Assembly (NCBI GenBank): GCA_003694325.1
Contig: RFKJ01000798.1
Location: forward strand, 1 to 10,517
Length of the DNA: 10,517 bases
From: Deltaproteobacteria bacterium
Lineage (GTDB): Bacteria > Myxococcota_A > UBA796 > UBA2385
Direction of reading: 5' to 3'
Below, piece after piece: positions 6,045 through 10,517 of this stretch; within the stretch, counting starts at the first letter, position 1, and each line of letters opens with the position of its first letter. The notes beneath the pieces were generated by a model that was not told where the DNA came from, searched no databases, and worked only from the letters and a program-made list of their open reading frames with translations. The position numbers and the translations under genes are program-made.

Positions 6045-6955
6045 CCGTGGCACCCCGCTCGTCCTCCGCCCGGACGCCCACCACCCTCGAAGTCGGACCG
6101 CCCGAGCGGATCCTGTGGTTGACCGACCTGTCGAGCCACGCCGCCGCCTGCCACGACGCCGTGCGGTGGTTCGCCACCCTGGCGACGTCGACCGGTGGCG
6201 AACCGGCCGAGGTCATCGTCGCCCACGCCATGGGCGCCGACAGCCACGAGGATCGGGGCCGCCGGGCAAGTCGCCGGGCCGACGCCGACGCCCACCTCGC
6301 GGCGCTCGCCGGCGACCTGGAGAGCGTCGGCATCGCCTCCCGGGCGGTGGTCGCCGAGGGCCAACCCGAGGAAATCGCCCGCGAGCTCGCCCGCACCGAG
6401 ACCGTCGACCTGGTCGTCTGCGGGCGGACCGGCGTCTCGGGCCTCGACAAGGTGCTGCTCGGCAGCACCGCCCGCCGCCTGGTGCGGGAGCTGCGCTGCC
6501 CGGTGCTGGTGGTCCACAACCGCCCCTTCGCCGCTCCCCGGCGGATCCTTTGCCCGGTGGACCCCACCGACAGCTCCACGGCCCGGGCCAGCGCCAGCGG
6601 CGTCCGGGTCGGCACCACCCTGGCGCTCCTCGCCCACGCCGAGCTGCTGTTCCTGGCGGTCGCCCTGTCGTCGGGATTCGTGCCCGAGGACCGCCGGGTC
6701 GTGGCCCGCAACCTCGACGCCCGGGTCGACGGGCTCCTCGCCGCCCTCCCCCCGCCGCGGCGGGGTGACCTGCGCGAGTCGCGACAGGTGGTCCTGGCCG
6801 AGAGCGTCTCCGCCGGGGTCATCGAGGCCGCCCGCCACGCCGACCTCGTCGTGATCGGCTCCTCGGGTCGCCGGGGACTGGCCCGGCTGGTGCTCGGCAG
6901 CGTCGCCGAGGACCTCGTCGAGCGCTGCCCGACCCACACCCTCGTGGTGCACTGA
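6041..6955 (+). CDS. Tandem universal stress protein (two UspA domains)
   Basis: The protein (304 aa) holds two UspA domains in series, about residues 20-155 and 165-304. Each has the ATP-binding motif G-2X-G-9X-G-S/T: GRTG at 128-131 with G141-S142, and GSSG at 273-276 with G286-S287. Both domains should therefore bind ATP, unlike many tandem proteins in which one site has decayed. Each domain ends in the usual strand (PVLVVH and HTLVVH). It is probably cytoplasmic and responds to starvation, redox or envelope stress; no output domain is attached. Two starts compete. The ATG at 6041 overlaps the YihY stop but has AGGAG only 1 nt upstream; the in-frame GTG at 6047 has the same AGGAG (6035-6039) at an ideal 7 nt and may be the true start, giving 302 aa. 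Confidence 0.92.
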   Translation: MTVAPRSSSARTPTTLEVGPPERILWLTDLSSHAAACHDAVRWFATLATSTGGEPAEVIVAHAMGADSHEDRGRRASRRADADAHLAALAGDLESVGIASRAVVAEGQPEEIARELARTETVDLVVCGRTGVSGLDKVLLGSTARRLVRELRCPVLVVHNRPFAAPRRILCPVDPTDSSTARASASGVRVGTTLALLAHAELLFLAVALSSGFVPEDRRVVARNLDARVDGLLAALPPPRRGDLRESRQVVLAESVSAGVIEAARHADLVVIGSSGRRGLARLVLGSVAEDLVERCPTHTLVVH

Positions 6956-6959
6956 GCGG

Positions 6960-8576
6960 GTGCGGCGCGGTCCGGGCATCGCTGCGGCGCTGGTCGTGCT
7001 CGGGGCCGGCGCGGTCGCCGGCGGGGGGCTGTGGGCGCTGCACCGGGCCGAGGCCGCCCTGGCACGGCGTGGCCTCCACTGGCAGGGCCGCCGCGTCTCC
7101 GGCGCCGCCGTCACCTGGATCGAGGTCGAGGGCGACGGCGTCCACGCCGACCGGGTCGTGGGCCGGCTGTTGCCTCGCCCGACCATCACCCTGGTGGGCG
7201 TGGATGTCGACGTCGCCACCCTGGACGTCGCCGCCCTGGACGTCGCCCGGCTGGGCGCCTCCGACTCCCCGAGGCCGACCGCCGACGGGGAGCGGCCCGC
7301 GGCAATCCCTCGCTCCGTGCGCGTGGAGGTGGAGGATCTCGCGGTGCGATGGGGACAACGGGTGCTGGTCGACGGCCTGGCCGGCCCCCTCCGCCCGACC
7401 GTCGCGCTGTCCGGGGACGGGGTGCGGATCGAGCGTCGCGACGGAGCCTGGCAGGCCAGCCTGGACCGGGCGGTCGACCTGGGCCCGCTGCGGGCGCAAG
7501 GCCGGCTGGACCTGCGGTGGGCCGGGGACGACCTCCACGCCGACTTCCGAGCCCAGGACGCCGTCCTCTCCCACCCCCTGCTGGCCAACGGACCGCTCCC
7601 GCCCCACCCGCTGCGGGTGACGCTGGACCACCGCCTCGACGACGGCACCGTGGACCTCGCCCTCCGACTGGGCGACGTCGAGGCCGTCGTCACCGGCCAC
7701 GTCGACCTGCGCTCCCGTCGAGCCGACCTGCACGTCTCCGCCGACGCGGTCCCCCTCGACGCGGTGATCGACCTGTTCGGTCGCTACGTGCCGGAGGGGG
7801 ATCGGGCCACCTGCCGCGGCACGGTCGGCCTCAGCGTCGACGTGTCGGGTCCCCCCCTCCGCTGGGAGGCGTGGCCCCGGGCCGAGGACCTCACCTGCCA
7901 GGGGGTCCTCGGCGACATCGACGCGCTGCGGAGCGGTGCGGTGACCTGGAAGGCCATGGGGCCCGACGGGCAGCCGACGATCAAGCGCACCGGCCCCGGT
8001 CGACCCCTGTGGACCCCGTGGCCCGAGGCCCGGCGGGTGGGCGAAGCCATGATGGCCGCCGAGGACATCCGCTTCCTCGAACACCCCGGCTACGACCTGG
8101 TGGCGATCAAGGAGGTGCTCGACGAGATCGCCGGGGGCTCGGACCGACTTCGCGGCGGCAGCACCCTCACCCAGCAGCTCGCCAAGAACCTGTACCTCGA
8201 CGGGGAGCGGACGCTGGCCCGCAAGCTGCGCGAGCTGATCTATGCGCTCGATCTCGAAGCCAGCCTCGACAAGCGCCACATCATGCAGCTCTACGTCAAC
8301 ATCGTCGAGCTGGGGCCGGACATCCACGGCGTCGGAGCGGCGGCCCACACCTACTTCGCCCGACGCCCGGGGGCCCTGACCGATCGGGAGGCGGCCTTCC
8401 TGGCCGCCCTGCTGCCCGACCCCCGCGGCGGCTACCGGCGCGCCATGGCCGGCCACCCCCCCAACGCCCGCATCGACGCGATCCTGGACAACATGGGCCG
8501 CGCCGGCCTGCGCACCCCCGAGGAGGTCGCCCGGGCCAGGCGCGACCGCCTGCTCATCCTGCCGCCACCGCCCTGA
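6960..8576 (+). CDS. AsmA-like domain fused to GT51 peptidoglycan glycosyltransferase
   Basis: The 538-residue protein starts with two Arg and a hydrophobic segment (about 6-27), a signal anchor or inner-membrane helix. Residues about 35-325 are a beta-rich, periplasmic AsmA-like region with repeating Val/Asp strand patterns. Residues about 345-515 form a glycosyltransferase-51 (monofunctional transglycosylase) domain: AAEDIRFLEHPG with catalytic Glu368, RGGSTLTQQLAKNLYL (398-413) and LYVNIVELGPDIHGVGAAA with the second acidic residue Glu450. GT51 enzymes polymerise lipid II into glycan strands; no transpeptidase domain follows, so this is MtgA-like in activity. E. coli MtgA is about 240 aa, so the extra 300 residues are the notable part. 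The GTG at 6960 starts 4 bp after the stress-protein stop and has a weak ribosome binding site, suggesting coupled translation. GT51 identity is secure; the AsmA label rests on general resemblance. Confidence 0.88.
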   Translation: MRRGPGIAAALVVLGAGAVAGGGLWALHRAEAALARRGLHWQGRRVSGAAVTWIEVEGDGVHADRVVGRLLPRPTITLVGVDVDVATLDVAALDVARLGASDSPRPTADGERPAAIPRSVRVEVEDLAVRWGQRVLVDGLAGPLRPTVALSGDGVRIERRDGAWQASLDRAVDLGPLRAQGRLDLRWAGDDLHADFRAQDAVLSHPLLANGPLPPHPLRVTLDHRLDDGTVDLALRLGDVEAVVTGHVDLRSRRADLHVSADAVPLDAVIDLFGRYVPEGDRATCRGTVGLSVDVSGPPLRWEAWPRAEDLTCQGVLGDIDALRSGAVTWKAMGPDGQPTIKRTGPGRPLWTPWPEARRVGEAMMAAEDIRFLEHPGYDLVAIKEVLDEIAGGSDRLRGGSTLTQQLAKNLYLDGERTLARKLRELIYALDLEASLDKRHIMQLYVNIVELGPDIHGVGAAAHTYFARRPGALTDREAAFLAALLPDPRGGYRRAMAGHPPNARIDAILDNMGRAGLRTPEEVARARRDRLLILPPPP

Positions 8577-8592
8577 TCGCCGGCCCGGATCG

Positions 8593-8913
8593 TCACCCCT
8601 CCGCCGGCGGCCCGAACCGCCCGCTGTCCCGGCGGACCACCTTGTCCATCGTCCGGCGGAAGGCCTCCTCCAGGTCGATTCCCTGCTGGTTGGCCATGCA
8701 CACCAGGATCCACAGGACGTCGGCCATCTCGTCCTCGAGGGTCGCGGCGGCCTCGGTGGCCTTCTTCGGCTTGTCGCCGAACCGGTGGTTGTACTCGCGT
8801 GCCAGCTCGCCGACCTCCTCGGTCAGCCGGGCGAGCAGCGACAGCTCGCCCCAGTATCCCCCGTTGGCGCGCACCCATCCATCGATGGTGGCCTGCATCT
8901 CCGACAGCGTCAC
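8593..8913 (-). CDS. MazG-like nucleotide pyrophosphohydrolase
   Basis: This small all-alpha protein (106 aa) fits the single-domain MazG-like/dUTPase-superfamily hydrolases, which cleave NTPs or dNTPs to monophosphate and pyrophosphate and so remove non-canonical nucleotides. The metal-binding pattern is present: TEEVGE (Glu32, Glu33, Glu36) on one helix, and EDEMAD (Glu62, Asp65) followed by VLWILVCMANQQGIDL on the next, as in YpjD-type proteins. Both acid pairs are intact, so it should be active. GTG 8913 has GGGAGG about 5 nt upstream on the minus strand, which decides the start. It converges on the GT51 gene with only 16 nt between the stops and diverges from infA across a 99-bp gap. Its substrate cannot be told from sequence. 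Confidence 0.87.
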   Translation of the reverse strand: MTLSEMQATIDGWVRANGGYWGELSLLARLTEEVGELAREYNHRFGDKPKKATEAAATLEDEMADVLWILVCMANQQGIDLEEAFRRTMDKVVRRDSGRFGPPAEG

Positions 8914-9012
8914 GTCGCCTCCCGCCGCGGAGCCGGCCCGTCGCGGGATGCGGCGGGCGGTTGTAGACGCGGCAGCGGCCCGTTAGCCCACGCGCCATCC
9001 ACAGGAGCACAC

Positions 9013-9231
9013 GTGGCATCCGACGACCTGATTCCCATGGAGGGCGTCGTCACCGAGGTCTTCCCCGGCGGCGCCTTCCTCGTCGAGACCGAGGCCGGCA
9101 CCAAGGTGCACGCCCACCTCTCCGGCAAGCTTCGCCGGTTCCGCATCCGCGTCGTCCTGGGCGACCGGGTGACGGTGGAGGTGAGCCCCTACGACCTGAC
9201 CAAGGGGCGGATCACGTACCGGCACAAGTAG
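9013..9231 (+). CDS. infA: Translation initiation factor IF-1
   Basis: IF-1 binds the 30S A site during initiation. The 72-residue length is exactly typical. The OB-fold sequence carries the family landmarks: IPMEGVVTEV near the start, VHAHLSGKLRR in the middle (usually AHISGKMR), GDRVTVEVSPYDL, and the C-terminal KGRITYRHK. The GTG at 9013 is supported by AGGAG at 9003-9007 with a 5-nt spacer. Replacing the usual 'MAK' start with 'M-A-S-D-D' is normal variation. It is a lone gene here, away from the ribosomal protein operon where infA often lies, divergent from the MazG-like gene and followed by a hairpin. Some lineages carry a second infA copy, and this could be either the main or the extra copy. 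Confidence 0.96.
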   Translation: MASDDLIPMEGVVTEVFPGGAFLVETEAGTKVHAHLSGKLRRFRIRVVLGDRVTVEVSPYDLTKGRITYRHK

Positions 9232-9232
9232 G

Positions 9233-9260
9233 GCCATCCGGGCCCGATGCGCCGGATGGC
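9233..9260 (+). terminator. Hairpin immediately after infA
   Basis: GCCATCCGG (9233-9241) pairs perfectly with CCGGATGGC (9252-9260) around a 10-nt loop, starting 1 nt after the infA stop. No T-run follows. Position and 9-bp stem suggest the end of the infA transcript or protection of its 3' end. Confidence 0.45.
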
Positions 9261-9542
9261 ACGCCGGCGATGCAGCACGCTTCCTGGCTGTGGCCGCTGG
9301 TGTGGATGTGCGTGCTCGGACTCCAACACCTTCGGTGACAAGCGCACCGAGGGAGGCGGTGTGGGGGACAGCGGCGCGACGAGGGGGCGCGGGTCGTCTC
9401 CGACCGCGCGTGGGTCGGGTGGCCCCTCGGCGACATGCACGACTTCGACCAGCCGACCCGCATCGCCCCCGTGGCCCGAGGCCGCGATCCCCGCGCCGCC
9501 GACTGAGGGGCTCCGCCGCTGTGCGGCCCGGCTCCGCTCCCT
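9261..9542. other. Non-coding stretch, no gene recognised
   Basis: Between the infA hairpin and the ribosome binding site of the reductase gene I see no gene I can support. One plus-strand frame is open from 9339 to a TGA at 9481-9506 and reads like protein near its end (VVSDRAWVGWPLGDMHDFDQ), but it has no usable start or ribosome binding site and matches no family I know, so it may be a gene remnant or chance. A short inverted repeat, CGCTCC/GGAGCG (9535-9548), overlaps the downstream ribosome binding site and could partly mask it. Confidence 0.4.
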
Positions 9543-9554
9543 GGAGCGTTCCCC

Positions 9555-10115
9555 GTGCAATCCACACCCCGCGTCCGCGTCTACCTCGCCTGCTCCCTGG
9601 ACGGCGCAGTCGCCGGCCCGGATGACGACCTGTCCTTCCTCGCCGACCCCGGCCCCGCCGACAGCCCGGCCGCCGACGCGGAAGTGCTGCGCTTCCCCGA
9701 CTTCCTCGCGCAGGTCGGCGCCTTGCTCATGGGTCGCCGGACCTTCGACGTCGTCGCCGGCATGGGAGTCGAGTGGCCCTATGGCGACATCCCCGTGCTC
9801 GTCGCCACCCACCGCCCGCTGCACGACGCGCCATCGACCGTGCAGGCGGTCCGCGGCCCCATCGACACGCTGGTGGCGCGCGCTCGGACCCTCGCCGGAG
9901 ACGCAGATGTCTACATCGACGGTGCCGACATCGTCCGCCAGGCGCTGACCGCCGGGCTCGTCGACGAGCTCTGCCTGACCATCGTCCCGGTGGTCCTCGG
10001 CCGCGGGGCGCTGCGACTCTTCGATGGCGTCGACGCCGTGCAGCCCCTGGAGTTCGTGTCCAGCCGGCGCTTCGACCGGGGCATGCTCCAACTCACGGTG
10101 CGGCCGCGACGCTGA
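9555..10115 (+). CDS. Dihydrofolate reductase family / RibD C-terminal-domain protein
   Basis: This 186-residue stand-alone reductase domain has the fold of DHFR and the RibD C-terminal domain. Visible marks are VYLACSLDGAVAGPDDDLSFL (9-29) at the N terminus, then ALLMGRRTFDVV (56-67) and VLVATHR (81-87), and the C-terminal block DVYIDGADIVRQAL...VDELCLTIVPVVLGRG (118-151), where GAD contacts NADPH in the family. It probably reduces a pterin- or pyrimidine-like substrate with NADPH, but these small proteins (YwjB/YyaP-like) mostly lack a proven substrate and no riboflavin or folate gene is adjacent. The GTG at 9555 is supported by GGAG at 9543-9546 with an 8-nt spacer. It appears to be a single-gene unit. 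Confidence 0.88.
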   Translation: MQSTPRVRVYLACSLDGAVAGPDDDLSFLADPGPADSPAADAEVLRFPDFLAQVGALLMGRRTFDVVAGMGVEWPYGDIPVLVATHRPLHDAPSTVQAVRGPIDTLVARARTLAGDADVYIDGADIVRQALTAGLVDELCLTIVPVVLGRGALRLFDGVDAVQPLEFVSSRRFDRGMLQLTVRPRR

Positions 10116-10297
10116 CGCCCGGGATGTCAGCTCCGACCGGGGACGCCGCGACCAGCGGACGCCTCGCTCGAGCGCCTGCCCCCTGCCGCACGCAGGTCAT
10201 CGCGTTCCGACCCTCCTGCGTGCCGGGCCGGACAGCCTGGTCGGGGGCGCATCGACACGGCTCCATGCCTCGGCGCCCCCCCCGATCCGACCCCCGT
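10116..10297. other. Non-coding junction upstream of transposase fragment
   Basis: This GC-rich stretch includes a run of eight C at about 10276-10283. I find no convincing gene, promoter or RNA. It separates the reductase stop from the point where transposase similarity begins and may be degraded element DNA. Confidence 0.4.
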
Positions 10298-10322
10298 CAG
10301 CGCTCGACGTAGCCGAGCGCTG
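10298..10322. repeat. 9-bp perfect inverted repeat at the transposase-fragment boundary
   Basis: CAGCGCTCG (10298-10306) and CGAGCGCTG (10314-10322) are perfect inverted repeats with a 7-nt loop. The recognisable transposase sequence begins inside the right arm. It could be an old insertion or deletion junction, a hairpin, or chance in coding DNA. Confidence 0.5.
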
Positions 10323-10517
10323 CTGGTCCCACCTGCGTACCTGGTTCTTCAAGGCGCGCACCCACCATCGCGAAAAAGCGACCCTCGCTCTCGGCACCAT
10401 CCGGGACCTGTTCATGATCGAGCGCGAGATCTGGGGCCAGGAACCCGAGGCGATCCTCGCCGAGCGGCAGGCTCGCAGCCGACCGCTCGTCGAAGGCCTC
10501 TTTGCGTGGGTCCAGGC
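10303..10517 (+). pseudogene. IS66-family transposase fragment (truncated at its 5' side, runs off the right edge)
   Basis: The frame read from 10303 gives VAERCWSHLRTWFFKA, then ATLALGTIRDLFMIEREIWG, then EAILAERQARSRPLVEGLFAWV. This order (CW.H.R..F, a helix with L.LI..L..IE.E, then ER...S.P....L..W) is the core-to-C-terminal region of IS66-type transposases (TnpC). The frame stays open through the right edge. Upstream of CWSH the family normally has a D-G-Y segment carrying a catalytic Asp and about 250 further residues; upstream here in this frame is low-complexity Pro/Ala/Arg sequence without it. The 5' part is thus missing and the copy is probably dead. No IS66 terminal repeat or tnpA/tnpB partner is visible. 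It is also possible that the upstream part is frameshifted beyond recognition. Confidence 0.75.

Noticed and set aside
4647..6053. 468-codon minus-strand frame opposite yihY
   Set aside because: Shadow of a GC-rich gene; composition rich in Gly/Gln/His and without domains, while the plus strand has a recognisable membrane family.
6819..8456. 545-codon minus-strand frame opposite the GT51 gene
   Set aside because: Low-complexity Gly/Val/Gln/Arg translation without motifs; the GT51 motifs are on the plus strand.
8578..8609. CGCCGGC/GCCGGCG inverted repeat as terminator between the convergent GT51 and MazG-like genes
   Set aside because: Only 7 bp with an 18-nt loop, overlapping MazG-like codons and without a T-run.
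8961..8989. TTGTAG ... TAGCCC as an infA promoter
   Set aside because: The -35 has four matches, but the -10 matches poorly; not supportable without transcript data.
1..10517. CRISPR array, tRNA, rRNA or toxin-antitoxin pair
   Set aside because: No regularly spaced repeats, no cloverleaf or rRNA sequence, and no small paired genes of that type were seen on either strand.

Overview
The window comes from a very GC-rich Gram-negative bacterium. A GC-rich delta-type lineage such as Myxococcota is the best guess. The grounds are a type II signal-peptide lipoprotein with an acidic Asp/Gly/Thr spacer, an AsmA-like domain fused to a peptidoglycan glycosyltransferase, frequent GTG starts and strong GC third-position bias. 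No 16S or other decisive marker is present, so this placement is inference.

Layout from left to right. (1) A 5'-truncated FAD-dependent oxidoreductase of the phytoene-desaturase/PYROXD2 type (+) runs in from the left edge. (2) A 340-bp non-coding stretch follows. Its bases 1329-1506 can fold into one long rod of nested helices, with a strong GC hairpin 6 nt later. This looks like an unannotated structured RNA of about 180 nt and is the most interesting item here. (3) On the minus strand come a surface lipoprotein (1564-2691) with a good promoter and ribosome binding site, then a moaC-arginine deiminase pair (2846-4650) in which the deiminase is upstream and its stop overlaps the moaC start as ATGA. 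(4) On the plus strand is a compact three-gene unit (4704-8576): a YihY/BrkB membrane protein with an extra winged-helix-like tail, a tandem universal stress protein and an AsmA-like/GT51 transglycosylase. Its junctions are an ATGA overlap and a 4-bp gap. (5) A MazG-like pyrophosphohydrolase (-) is divergent from infA (+, IF-1). (6) A 323-bp stretch without a convincing gene precedes a DHFR/RibD C-terminal-type reductase (+). (7) The right edge holds a transposase fragment of IS66 type, which enters abruptly at a 9-bp palindrome.

Most of the content is housekeeping or envelope physiology: molybdenum cofactor synthesis, peptidoglycan polymerisation, stress protein, nucleotide sanitation and translation initiation. 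No CRISPR array, tRNA, rRNA, prophage or obvious defence island is visible. The novelty candidates are the folded intergenic RNA, the AsmA-GT51 fusion in its YihY-USP operon, and the arginine deiminase-moaC coupling.
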